Below, in pieces: positions 18,345-26,560 of a DNA stretch of 64,000 nucleotides. The stretch is from Lysobacterales bacterium (GTDB lineage Bacteria; Pseudomonadota; Gammaproteobacteria; Xanthomonadales; Xanthomonadaceae): NCBI GenBank assembly GCA_016718605.1, contig JADKCY010000001.1, positions 62,001 to 126,000 of the forward strand, read 5' to 3'. The position numbers were made by a program, and so were the translations under genes. The notes under the pieces are model-generated. The model searched no databases, was not told the DNA's origin, and saw only the letters and a program-made list of their open reading frames with translations. Position 1 is the stretch's first letter, and every line of letters starts with the position of its first letter.

Positions 18345-19367
18345 ATGAAGGCACGGAATGTCCTGCTGCTGGTCGCAATTGGCCTACCGGCACTGGCAAT
18401 GGCGGACTACCAGGCTGCGCCCTGGCCGGCTGGCAACCCGCCCGACGGTTGGCGGCCAGAACCTTACAAGGCTGGCAGTTGGTTCAGCATGGAGCGCAAC
18501 GGGGCAGGTTGGGCGATCGAGCGCTTGCCACCCTTGGCCGGCGAAACGCGCCCCCTGTATGCCGGCACGCTGTATACCTACGGCAGTGGCGGACTTCCCT
18601 ACTGGCTGCTGATGGCGGGCACCTTGGAATACGTGGGCTGGCAGGAGTATTTCCGAACCGGCGCAACCGCCAAGTTCAGCGGCGTTCTGAACGACGGCAT
18701 CAACGGAGCATGCCCGACCTGCGCCTATCACCCGCCGACGGTTGGCCCAAGCCCTTACGGCACTGGCGAGATTCGGTTCTTGGCAGCCGCCGAGGCTGAT
18801 GTCTATGTCAACGGCACACAACGGGTTGAACGGATCAAGACCTCTGAGCATCTGTTGCTTCGGCCCGTAGCCAGCCTATTGGAAGGTGAATGGAAGCGTT
18901 TCGAATACCTTAACAACGGCACTGTTACGGAATATACAGACACGTACGTTTTTACGCGTATCACAACACCGGCCTGGGCGGGTAATATCACGGCGGCGGC
19001 CAATGTCCAACACAAGCCAAGAGCTACCAATACGGTATGGTACAGCCATACCTTGCCCGGCTGGAACATGGTCTACGACATGGATAGCGCAACCATCCGT
19101 GCCTATAACATGCCAGAAGGCACTACCGTGTGCGGCGAGGAACTCACAGAAGTCTCCAACTTGGGCATTCGTCAACGAATTGGCTATATCATGACGGCGG
19201 AGTGTCTGATTTTCGATATGGTGCTGATCGACGATAACACTATTGTTGAAACCGCCTTCTACAATAACAAGGACAGAGTCCAGAATCTTCCAGTCAGTCC
19301 TGGCGCTGGAAACGACGGCTTCACCACCTTTCGCTATGAGCGCGTTCGCCCGCAAGAGCAGCAGTAA
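18345..19367 (+). CDS. Secreted protein of unknown function
   Basis: The protein has 340 residues. It starts at ATG 18345 after a good ribosome site (cggagaga) and opens with a signal peptide (MKARNVLLLVAIGLPALAMA). The mature part begins with a unit reading WFSMERNGAGWAIERL followed by GTLYTYGSGGLPYWLLMAG. This pattern resembles the W-x(n)-SG-x-G-(W/F) beta units seen in many secreted proteins of Xanthomonadales. A second, weaker unit may lie in the C-terminal half (WYSHTLPGWNMVYDMDS). There are a few cysteines and no enzyme motif. The DNA looks less GC-rich than its flanks and the gene lies next to a broken pilus gene, both consistent with acquired DNA. Role unknown. Confidence 0.6.
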   Translation: MKARNVLLLVAIGLPALAMADYQAAPWPAGNPPDGWRPEPYKAGSWFSMERNGAGWAIERLPPLAGETRPLYAGTLYTYGSGGLPYWLLMAGTLEYVGWQEYFRTGATAKFSGVLNDGINGACPTCAYHPPTVGPSPYGTGEIRFLAAAEADVYVNGTQRVERIKTSEHLLLRPVASLLEGEWKRFEYLNNGTVTEYTDTYVFTRITTPAWAGNITAAANVQHKPRATNTVWYSHTLPGWNMVYDMDSATIRAYNMPEGTTVCGEELTEVSNLGIRQRIGYIMTAECLIFDMVLIDDNTIVETAFYNNKDRVQNLPVSPGAGNDGFTTFRYERVRPQEQQ

Positions 19368-19671
19368 AGCGGTTCAACGGGCCGGGCGTCCAACCCCTGC
19401 TGATTCGAGAATTTAGGCGGCAATTCCGTGGGCAACCGGCATCGCGCCGAGGGCCGCTACTACAAGGTCGGCGACTGACCTGCAAACACCCCCACAGGCC
19501 GCCTCGCGCGGCCTGTGGGTAACCCTGCCGAATCACTACTGCCGACCCCATCCGCCCCGCTGGTCGTCTGCGTGTGTCCCGAGGGCCGTTTCCAGGCAGC
19601 GGGAACGTTGACTGTTCACCCTGGCCGGGCACGAAGACGTTGGACAAACCCGATGTCGTACCAACTCCGAT
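19368..19671. other. 304-bp gene-free stretch with one strong hairpin
   Basis: No convincing complete gene was seen. A short open stretch ending at 19476-19478 (residues ...RAEGRYYKVGD) could be the 3' scrap of a lost gene. An 11-bp perfect hairpin lies at 19491-19519. The remainder separates the rightward secreted-protein gene from the leftward toxin gene and shows no repeat or attachment site that I could recognise. Confidence 0.5.
19491..19519. terminator. Strong hairpin between convergent genes
   Basis: The arms cccacaggccg and cggcctgtggg pair perfectly over 11 bp around a 7-nt loop. There is no T run on either side, so it may be a factor-assisted terminator or a 3' RNA stabiliser rather than a classical intrinsic terminator. 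It sits between the secreted-protein gene and the toxin gene. Confidence 0.45.
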
Positions 19672-20058
19672 TCACACCTTGATGATGGTGTCGCTATAGC
19701 GCGCCACCAGCGCATCGTGGGTCATCAGTCGCATTGGCTCGATAAGCGCTTGCGCAACGAGAATGCGATCAAAGGGGTCGTTGTGGTGAGCGGGCAGTCC
19801 TTCGACAGCCACAGCATGTTCCGCCTCCACGGCGAGGAAACGATAACCGGATTCGCGGAAGTAGCGCACGGCGTCTTGGCTGGCTACAGGCATGTCGCCT
19901 CGTGCAAGTGCGTGCTTGATCGCGATCTCCCAAACGCTTGCCGCACTGATCCAGACGGCGGTCTTCGGGGATTGGATCAGCTCCCGTGCCTTCTCGGTCA
20001 GCTTCGGACTGTCCACAATGGCCCACAGGGCAACGTGAGTGTCCAGTAGCAGGTTCAC
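19672..20058 (-). CDS. PIN-domain toxin (VapC-like) of a type II toxin-antitoxin pair
   Basis: The protein has 128 residues, the usual size for PIN ribonuclease toxins. It starts MNLLLDTHVALWA with the metal-binding D6. E44 lies in ASVWEIAIK and D94/D97 in HHNDPFDRILVAQA, so the acidic active site is complete. The final segment (RLMTHDALVARY) is also typical. The family cleaves RNA, and the exact target cannot be inferred. Its start overlaps the stop of the antitoxin gene by 4 bp, the usual antitoxin-first layout. Confidence 0.88.
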   Translation of the reverse strand: MNLLLDTHVALWAIVDSPKLTEKARELIQSPKTAVWISAASVWEIAIKHALARGDMPVASQDAVRYFRESGYRFLAVEAEHAVAVEGLPAHHNDPFDRILVAQALIEPMRLMTHDALVARYSDTIIKV

Positions 20059-20303
20059 GACTGAGTCCCCCCCATGAACAGCCGCGCCACTTCCTCGTTA
20101 TGGGCGTCTATGGTGTCTGGCACCTCGAAGCGGCCCTTTGCGACGCCAATGCGTTGGCCAGCCGGTACGGCATCCATCGGCACCAGTTTGGCCGCCGGGC
20201 GGCCGTTGCGTGCAATGACGATCTCGCGCGCTTGGCCCTGCTCGATGGCTTCCACCAAGCGGGACAGCGAGGATTTGGCTTGCAGCATGTTGACGGATTG
20301 CAT
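20055..20303 (-). CDS. Phd/YefM-family antitoxin
   Basis: The protein has 82 residues. The N-terminal half (NMLQAKSSLSRLVEAIEQGQ then EIVIARNGRPAAKLVPM) is the DNA-binding Phd/YefM fold. The C-terminal tail, rich in acidic and polar residues, would wrap and inhibit the PIN toxin encoded next. Phd-type antitoxins usually repress their own operon together with the toxin. A near-palindromic AATTAG...CTAATT element lies immediately upstream at 20326-20347. Confidence 0.87.
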   Translation of the reverse strand: MQSVNMLQAKSSLSRLVEAIEQGQAREIVIARNGRPAAKLVPMDAVPAGQRIGVAKGRFEVPDTIDAHNEEVARLFMGGTQS

Positions 20304-20325
20304 GGCATCCTCCGCTTGGGTGTGG

Positions 20326-20347
20326 AATTAGTCTAGTCTAGCTAATT
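20326..20347 (-). promoter_or_regulatory. Candidate operator of the toxin-antitoxin operon
   Basis: An imperfect palindrome begins aattag and ends ctaatt with a tandem tctag/tctag core. It is markedly more AT-rich than its surroundings and lies 23 bp upstream of the antitoxin start. Position and symmetry fit autoregulation by the Phd-like protein. No footprint is implied. Confidence 0.45.
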
Positions 20348-20428
20348 GAAGACGTGAAGTACGTCGCCCCCCTACCTTCACTCGCGGCCATAAGTCGCCC
20401 AGCCTTGTTATCACAAGAGCCACTGCGA

Positions 20429-21601
20429 CTACATCAACCCCCGCATCGCCAAATGCAAGCCATCCGGCGTCAGCGGGTACATCTGTCCTTCCACCAGTTC
20501 GCGGACCAGTTGGGTCGACATCGTGTAACGCCAGCGCTCCGTCGGGATGGGGTTGATCCAGACCACCTTACGAAAGTGGTCGCGCAGTTGGCGGAAGCTG
20601 GTTTCGCCGGGTTCGGGGTTCCAATGCTCGACGCTACCGCCCGGATGGGTGATTTCGTAGGGCCCCATGGCGGCATCGCCGACAAAGACGATCTTGTAGT
20701 CGGCGTTGTAGCGCGCCAGCAGGTCGGCCAAGGGGATTCTCGTGCTGCCGCGACGCTGGTTGTCAGTCCAGACGTGATCGTAGAGGAAGTTGTGGAAGTA
20801 GAAATGTTCGAGGCGCTTGAACTCGCTGCGCGCCGCGCCGAACAGGGCTTCGCACGCGGCCACGTGGTCGTCCATCGAGCCGCCGATGTCGAGGAACAGT
20901 AGCACTTTCACGGCATTGCGCCGTTCGGGGCGCAGTTTCACGTCAAGCAAGCCGCCCTCTTTGGCGGTGGCGGCAATCGTGCCGGGTAGATCGAGTTCTT
21001 CCGCCGCGCCCTCGCGGGCAAAGCGCCGCAGTTGGCGCAAAGCCGTCTTGAAGTTGCGTGAGGACAGCTCGGCGTCGCCATCCAGATTGCGGTACTCGCG
21101 CCGTTCCCAGACCTTGGCGGCCATACGACCTCCACCCTGCGGACCCACGCGAATGCCGCCTGGATGGTAGCCGCCCGCGCCGAACGGACTGGTGCCATTG
21201 CTGCCGACCCAACGATTGCCACCCTCGTGGCGTTCCTTCTGTTCGGCCAATCGTTCGCGAAAGCGCCGCATCAGCTCTTCCAGGCCACCAAGTTGCTGGA
21301 TCTGCGCTTTTTCCTCGTCGGTGAAAACGCGCTCGAACTCGCGTTTTAGCCAGTCTTCGGGGATGGCAGCGAATGTTTCGTCGGGCAATCGGGACACGCC
21401 TTGCCAGAAGCGCCCGAAGGCGCGGTCGAAGCGATCGAAATGGCGTTCATCCTTGACCAACACAGCCCGCGCCAGCGCATGAAACTGCTCGATGTCGGCA
21501 AAGACCAGATCCGCCTGCAGGGCCGCCATCAGGTCCAGCCACTCGCGCAGCGTGACCGGCACCTTTTCCCCCCGCAATGCCTCGAACAAGCCGATCAACA
21601 T
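20429..21601 (-). CDS. VWA/CoxE-like domain protein, partner of MoxR
   Basis: The protein has 390 residues. The charged N-terminal half includes a Glu/Arg-rich segment (~88-125) and a Gly-rich linker with VGSNGTSPFGAGGYHPGG. The von Willebrand A domain starts at ~232 with LLFLDIGGSMDDH. The MIDAS motif is D238-I-G-G-S242, so the usual middle serine of DxSxS is glycine, which may alter metal binding. The protein ends ...LTPDGLHLAMRGLM. It is 6 bp after the moxR-like gene. MoxR/VWA pairs act as chaperones for assembly or metal insertion in partner complexes, but no client gene is visible beside it. Confidence 0.85.
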   Translation of the reverse strand: MLIGLFEALRGEKVPVTLREWLDLMAALQADLVFADIEQFHALARAVLVKDERHFDRFDRAFGRFWQGVSRLPDETFAAIPEDWLKREFERVFTDEEKAQIQQLGGLEELMRRFRERLAEQKERHEGGNRWVGSNGTSPFGAGGYHPGGIRVGPQGGGRMAAKVWERREYRNLDGDAELSSRNFKTALRQLRRFAREGAAEELDLPGTIAATAKEGGLLDVKLRPERRNAVKVLLFLDIGGSMDDHVAACEALFGAARSEFKRLEHFYFHNFLYDHVWTDNQRRGSTRIPLADLLARYNADYKIVFVGDAAMGPYEITHPGGSVEHWNPEPGETSFRQLRDHFRKVVWINPIPTERWRYTMSTQLVRELVEGQMYPLTPDGLHLAMRGLM

Positions 21602-21607
21602 GGGTGA

Positions 21608-22453
21608 TCAACGCTGCTGACGACGATGCATGAAGGCCAGACGTTCCAGCAATTGCACGTCCTGTTCGTTCTTGATCAGCGCGCCATACAAGGGTGGGAT
21701 CGCCTTGCCCGCGTCGGGATTGTGCAAGGCTTCAGCGGGAATACGATCCGACAACAACAGTTTCAGCCAGTCGATCAGCTCGGAGGTGGATGGCTTCTTC
21801 TTCAGCCCTGGCACTTCCCGCAGCTCGAAAAACACCTCCAGCGCACGCTGCACCAAGCGATTCTCCATGTCGGGATAGTGCACGGCGACGATCCGTTCCA
21901 ATGTCGCCCGATCAGGGAACGCAATGTAGTGGAAGAAGCACCGCCGCAGGAAGGCGTCCGGTAGCTCCTTTTCGTTGTTGGAGGTGATGATGATTACCGG
22001 TCGTTGTCGCGCGCGGACCGTTTCGCCGGTTTCGTAGACATGGAACTCCATGCGGTCGAGTTCCTGCAGCAGATCATTCGGAAACTCGATGTCGGCCTTG
22101 TCGACTTCATCGATCAACAACACCACCCGCTGTGCGTGGTCAAACGCTTCCCACAACTTGCCGCGCCGAATGTAATGCCGCACATCGTGAACACGCGGAT
22201 CACCCAACTGCGAATCGCGCAGTCGACTCACCGCGTCGTATTCGTACAAGCCCTGCTGCGCCTTGGTGGTCGACTTCACGTGCCAGGCCAGCAAGGGCGC
22301 GCCAAGCGCGTCGGCCACTTCCTCCGCGAGCATGGTCTTGCCCGTCCCCGGTTCTCCCTTGATCAGCAATGGCCGCTGCAAGGTGATGGCCGCGTTCACC
22401 GCCAACTTCAAGGCCTCGGTGGCGACATAACGCTCAGTACCCTGGAACTTCAT
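21608..22453 (-). CDS. MoxR-family AAA+ ATPase
   Basis: The protein has 281 residues from MKFQGTERYVATEALKLAVN at ATG 22453, chosen over a longer frame to 22612 because this is the family start and a GAGG site precedes it. The Walker A motif GEPGTGKT is at 33-40, followed by Walker B VVLLIDEVDKAD, sensor 1 in IIITSNNEKELPDAF and the arginine motif LRRCFFHYI. It is the ATP-driven chaperone half of the MoxR/VWA pair and lies directly upstream of the CoxE-like gene. It is divergent from the aldehyde dehydrogenase gene, with 218 bp between them holding both promoters. Confidence 0.92.
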   Translation of the reverse strand: MKFQGTERYVATEALKLAVNAAITLQRPLLIKGEPGTGKTMLAEEVADALGAPLLAWHVKSTTKAQQGLYEYDAVSRLRDSQLGDPRVHDVRHYIRRGKLWEAFDHAQRVVLLIDEVDKADIEFPNDLLQELDRMEFHVYETGETVRARQRPVIIITSNNEKELPDAFLRRCFFHYIAFPDRATLERIVAVHYPDMENRLVQRALEVFFELREVPGLKKKPSTSELIDWLKLLLSDRIPAEALHNPDAGKAIPPLYGALIKNEQDVQLLERLAFMHRRQQR

Positions 22454-22671
22454 TGGCGGCCTCGCCGTGTTGGAATGAAACAAGCCTAGCGCAGGCAAGC
22501 CGGCCAACGTTCGAATTTCTTTGCCTACTTGGTAGCGTGAACTGAAGCACTTGCAACTGCCACGTTCGGCCGCATCTGGGAACTCGGGATCACACTGGTA
22601 AACTGGCAGCACGCAGTAGCCTGTTGGCTCTGCATCTTTCGTTCAACTCCCCCGTTCGATAAGGAACTCTC

Positions 22672-24201
22672 ATGGCAGCGCACATCCTGCAGGCGCTCGG
22701 CTTGGCCGACAGCAACTCCGGTACCTATCTTGGCAATGGCGAATGGTCCTCGACCGCAGACGCCGGTGTGCTGGAGCCCATCAATCCCAGCAACAACGAG
22801 GTCATTGCACGGGTTCAGGCGAGCTCCGAGGCGGACTACGAGATGATCATGCAACGCGCGCAGGCGGCGTTCAAAGTCTGGCGCACAACCCCGGCGCCAC
22901 GGCGTGGTGAGGCGGTGCGCCTGTGCGGTGATGCCTTGCGCAAGCACAAAGATGCCTTGGGCAGTCTGGTTGCCCTAGAGATGGGCAAGATCAAGCCTGA
23001 AGGCGACGGCGAAGTGCAAGAGATGATCGATATCGCCGACTTCGCGGTCGGTCAATCGCGCATGCTGTATGGCTACACCATGCACTCGGAGCGCCCCGGT
23101 CATCGCATGTACGAGCAATGGCATCCGCTGGGCATCGTCGGTGTCATCAGTGCCTTCAATTTCCCCGTTGCGGTCTGGGCCTGGAACAGCTTTCTGGCGG
23201 CGATCTGCGGCAACATTACGATCTGGAAGCCCTCACCCAAGGTGCCGCTGTCGGCGGTGGCGGCGATGAAGATCTGCAACGAGGCGCTACACGCCGGTGG
23301 TTTCCCCGACATATTTTTCCTGTTCAACGATGCGGGTACCGAGCTGGCGCAGAAGTTCGTTGATGACCACCGCATCCCGCTGATCAGCTTCACTGGATCG
23401 ACTCAAGTGGGTCGCTTGGTCGGCGAGCGTGTCGCGCAGCGCATGGGCCGCTCCTTGCTGGAGCTGGGCGGTAACAACGCCATCATCGTCGATGAAACTG
23501 CAGACCTGAAGCTGGCAATTCCGGCCATTGTGTTCGGGGCAGTCGGCACGGCGGGTCAGCGCTGTACCAGCACGCGCCGTCTGTTCGTGCACCGCTCGCG
23601 AATGGACGAAATTTTGCCGCGCCTGCTGACGGCCTACAAGCAAGTCGAGGCCAAGATTGGCGATCCGACCGACTCGGCGACATTGATGGGGCCGCTAACC
23701 GATCAGGCGTCAGTGCAGCGTTTCCTCGGCATGCTCGACAAGGCGCGTGCACTGGGCGGCACGGTGCACGGTGGCGTGAAGCTGGATCGACCGGGCAACT
23801 TCGTCACCCCTGCTATCGTCACTGGCGTCAGTAACAGCAGCGAGGTCGTGCAGACCGAGACCTTTGCACCAATTCTGTACGTGATGCCTTTCGATACGCT
23901 GGATGAGGCAATCGACATGCAGAACGCCGTCCCGCAGGGCTTGTCGTCGGCGATCTTTACGCTCAATCTCAAATCTGCTGAGCAGTTCCTGACGGCCGCT
24001 GGTTCCGACTGCGGCATCGCCAATGTCAACATCGGCACATCGGGCGCAGAAATCGGTGGCGCGTTCGGGGGCGAGAAAGAAACTGGCGGCGGCCGTGAAT
24101 CCGGCTCTGATGCCTGGAAAGCGTACATGCGACGCCAGACCAACACCATCAACTACTCGAATGCGCTGCCGTTGGCGCAAGGCATCAAGTTCGATCTGTG
24201 A
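22672..24201 (+). CDS. ALDH7-family aldehyde dehydrogenase (alpha-aminoadipic semialdehyde type)
   Basis: The protein has 509 residues with the start at 22672 after aagga. The NAD-binding part includes ISAFNFPVAVWAWNSF and FTGSTQVGR. The general base is E264 (ELGGNN) and the nucleophile is C298 in GTAGQRCTSTRR. The ELGGNNAIIV and AGQRCTSTRRLF sequences are diagnostic of the ALDH7A1/antiquitin group rather than of betaine or succinate-semialdehyde enzymes. In bacteria this family oxidises alpha-aminoadipate semialdehyde in lysine breakdown and related aldehydes. No lysine-catabolism partner is adjacent, so the physiological substrate is uncertain. Confidence 0.9.
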   Translation: MAAHILQALGLADSNSGTYLGNGEWSSTADAGVLEPINPSNNEVIARVQASSEADYEMIMQRAQAAFKVWRTTPAPRRGEAVRLCGDALRKHKDALGSLVALEMGKIKPEGDGEVQEMIDIADFAVGQSRMLYGYTMHSERPGHRMYEQWHPLGIVGVISAFNFPVAVWAWNSFLAAICGNITIWKPSPKVPLSAVAAMKICNEALHAGGFPDIFFLFNDAGTELAQKFVDDHRIPLISFTGSTQVGRLVGERVAQRMGRSLLELGGNNAIIVDETADLKLAIPAIVFGAVGTAGQRCTSTRRLFVHRSRMDEILPRLLTAYKQVEAKIGDPTDSATLMGPLTDQASVQRFLGMLDKARALGGTVHGGVKLDRPGNFVTPAIVTGVSNSSEVVQTETFAPILYVMPFDTLDEAIDMQNAVPQGLSSAIFTLNLKSAEQFLTAAGSDCGIANVNIGTSGAEIGGAFGGEKETGGGRESGSDAWKAYMRRQTNTINYSNALPLAQGIKFDL

Positions 24202-24208
24202 ACACGTC

Positions 24209-24242
24209 AAACGGGCTGCGGATCGTCTACTGCAGTCCGTTT
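24209..24242 (+). terminator. Hairpin after the aldehyde dehydrogenase gene
   Basis: A 13-bp stem with two G-T pairs (aaacgggctgcgg/ctgcagtccgttt) around an 8-nt loop begins 8 bp after the stop codon. The 3' arm ends in ttt but no longer T tract follows, so termination strength is uncertain. Confidence 0.55.
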
Positions 24243-24452
24243 CGACACACGCAAAATTGACGCAATGCGGCGAAAAAGCCGCTAAGCTTCCAATTGCAAA
24301 ATTTCGTGATGGGTTTTGCCTAGTTCGAGCGACTAGTACGCAGGGGTGGAGACATGCTGGGGAGCAGGTCTCCGTGTGATCACCGTAACTGATCGGGCTT
24401 TGCGCTCGTTGGGTTGTGGCTGGATTTGACTTCAACCTGCTTGGACTACTGC

Positions 24453-25496
24453 ATGTATTCGTTCGTTCGCCCTCTGTTGTTTTCGCTTGACCCTGAGCGT
24501 GCGCATGACCTGGCGCTCTCACAACTCGACAAGTTGCATTCGTTGGGACTGACTCGCCTTGTCGCACCCGCGGTCAAGCCGTGCAAAGTCAAACTCTGGA
24601 ACATCGAATTTGCCAATCCGGTAGGCATGGCAGCGGGCCTGGACAAAGATGGAACCCACATCGACGCGCTCGGCGCGCTGGGTTTTGGCTTTCTGGAGAT
24701 TGGCACGACGACCCCCAAGCCGCAGGAAGGCAACCCTAAACCGCGTCTTTTCCGGTTGAAGCAGCATGCCGCGATCATCAATCGCATGGGTTTCAACAAT
24801 CTTGGCGTGAATGCCCTGCTGCAGAATGTCGATCGCAGTCGCTACAAAGGCGTGCTTGGCATCAATATCGGCAAAAATAAGGACACGCCCAACGAAAAAG
24901 CCTTTGACGACTACCGCTATTGTCTGGAGCGCGTTTACCCTGCCGCGCACTATGTAACCGTCAACATTTCCTCACCGAACACGCAAGGACTGCGCGAACT
25001 GCAGAATGCAGACGAACTGCATCGCCTGCTGAGTCGCCTGCGTGACACGCAGGAGAAATTGTCTGCACAACATCGCAAGCACACGCCAGTGTTGGTGAAA
25101 ATTGCGCCAGATCTGAGCGATTCACAGCTGGAGTCGATGGCCATGATCCTTGCCGCCAGCCGGGTCGATGGCGTTATTGCGACCAACACAACGGTTGACC
25201 GCCTGCCTGTTCAGGGGCACATCCACGCGAAGGAAGCGGGCGGATTGTCCGGCAAGCCGCTCTATGGGCGTTCGACGCAGGTGCTTCGGCATCTGCGCGC
25301 GAATTTGCCTTCGACGATTCCAGTGATCGGCGTGGGTGGAATTCATTCAGGTGCCGATGCTGTTGGCAAGATTGCGGCCGGTGCTGCACTGGTACAGCTT
25401 TACACCGGCTTCATCTACCATGGCGCACCGCTGATCCGGGACTGTGTCGAAGCAATTCGGCGCCGCCGCGAGATGGCCTCGCCACGTTCGAGTTAA
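24453..25496 (+). CDS. pyrD: Dihydroorotate dehydrogenase (quinone), class 2
   Basis: The protein has 347 residues from MYSFVRPLLFSLDPERAHDL. An in-frame start 39 bp upstream lacks family sequence. The N-terminal amphipathic helices for membrane/quinone contact are at 1-40. FMN-binding and substrate motifs include GMAAGLDKDG (58-67), RMGFNNLGVN (111-120) and VNISSPNTQGLR, where S174 is the catalytic base typical of class 2. The C-terminal phosphate-binding loop is GVGGIHSGADA. It oxidises dihydroorotate in pyrimidine synthesis and passes electrons to quinone at the inner membrane. Its stop overlaps the murB start by one base. Confidence 0.96.
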   Translation: MYSFVRPLLFSLDPERAHDLALSQLDKLHSLGLTRLVAPAVKPCKVKLWNIEFANPVGMAAGLDKDGTHIDALGALGFGFLEIGTTTPKPQEGNPKPRLFRLKQHAAIINRMGFNNLGVNALLQNVDRSRYKGVLGINIGKNKDTPNEKAFDDYRYCLERVYPAAHYVTVNISSPNTQGLRELQNADELHRLLSRLRDTQEKLSAQHRKHTPVLVKIAPDLSDSQLESMAMILAASRVDGVIATNTTVDRLPVQGHIHAKEAGGLSGKPLYGRSTQVLRHLRANLPSTIPVIGVGGIHSGADAVGKIAAGAALVQLYTGFIYHGAPLIRDCVEAIRRRREMASPRSS

Positions 25497-26560
25497 TGAC
25501 GCTACCCCTACCGCTGACCCGCGCGTCACTGCGCGACCACAATAGTTTCCGATTCGCTGCGGAGGCGAGTTGGTTGTTGCGCGTGACGCATCCGGATCAG
25601 TTTGCAGATGCGGTCTCGATGGCTCGACATCAGGCTCGCTCGCAAAATGCCGACATTGCGGTGTTGGGCGGTGGTAGCAACGTCCTGCTGGCTGAGCATA
25701 TCGACGACCCGATACTGCAGATCGCCACCCGCGGTGTCAGGATTCGTGCCTTGTCCGGAAATGACTGGCTGGTGCACGCCGAGGCTGGAGAGCCTTGGCA
25801 TCATCTGGTCGAGCATTGCGCGACCGCTGGGCTTTGGGGCATCGAAAATCTCAGCTTGATACCTGGCACAGTGGGTGCGGCACCGATCCAGAACATCGGC
25901 GCCTATGGCAGCGAGATCGCACACAGCGTGCATCAGGTTGCGGCGATCAATCTGCAAGACGCTCGGTCTCATGTGTTTACTGCCGCCGAATGTGCGTTTG
26001 GCTATCGCGAAAGCCGATTCAAGCGCGAGGCAGGTCAATGGCTGATACAAAGCGTCACCTTGCGACTCAGCGGAGAGGGACGTCCACGAACCGACTATCC
26101 GGGCGTCGAGGCCGCGCTGAGTGATGCCGGAATCGACGCACCCGAGATGGCGTCACCGAAGGATGTCGCAGATGCGATTGCCGCCATCCGCAGGCGCAAG
26201 CTGCCCGATCCGGCACAGGTGGGCAATGCCGGGAGCTTCTTCAAGAATCCACACATTACTGATGAGGCGGCCCTGAAGCTCGTGCAGACCAATCCGCACA
26301 TCCCGCTGTTCACTGGCCCTCAACCGGGTTGGCGAAAGCTCTCTGCCGCTTGGTTGATCGAGGCATGCGGTTGGAAGGGCCATCGGCACGGTGAGGTCGG
26401 GGTGTCGGCGCAGCATGCCTTGGTGCTGGTGAACCATGGTGCTGGCAGCGCCAGCGATATTCTCAGCCTTGCCGCCTTGATTGCCGACTCGGTGAGGGCG
26501 CGATTCGGCGTGGTACTGGAACGAGAACCGGTGCTGCTTGGCTGCGCTGACAGAACATGA
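25496..26560 (+). CDS. murB: UDP-N-acetylenolpyruvoylglucosamine reductase
   Basis: The protein has 354 residues and is a type I MurB (E. coli-like length and C-terminal extension). The FAD-binding region contains VLGGGSNVLL, the middle GTVGAAPIQNIGAYGSE, and Y/R/S active-site elements in FGYRESRFK and NAGSFFKNP (catalytic Ser). The C-terminal EACGWKGHRHGEVGVS carries further conserved residues. It makes UDP-N-acetylmuramate with NADPH in the cytoplasm. It is translationally coupled to pyrD (TAATG) and overlaps the transporter gene by 4 bp. Confidence 0.96.
   Translation: MTLPLPLTRASLRDHNSFRFAAEASWLLRVTHPDQFADAVSMARHQARSQNADIAVLGGGSNVLLAEHIDDPILQIATRGVRIRALSGNDWLVHAEAGEPWHHLVEHCATAGLWGIENLSLIPGTVGAAPIQNIGAYGSEIAHSVHQVAAINLQDARSHVFTAAECAFGYRESRFKREAGQWLIQSVTLRLSGEGRPRTDYPGVEAALSDAGIDAPEMASPKDVADAIAAIRRRKLPDPAQVGNAGSFFKNPHITDEAALKLVQTNPHIPLFTGPQPGWRKLSAAWLIEACGWKGHRHGEVGVSAQHALVLVNHGAGSASDILSLAALIADSVRARFGVVLEREPVLLGCADRT

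Noticed and set aside
22454..22612. N-terminal extension of the MoxR-like ATPase
   Set aside because: The family start MKFQGTERY with a GAGG site is at 22453; the extension overlaps the divergent promoter region.
24265..24280. gcggc-gaaaaa-gccgc stem before pyrD as a possible riboswitch or attenuator
   Set aside because: Only a 5-bp stem with no T tract, leader peptide or alternative pairing that I could find.
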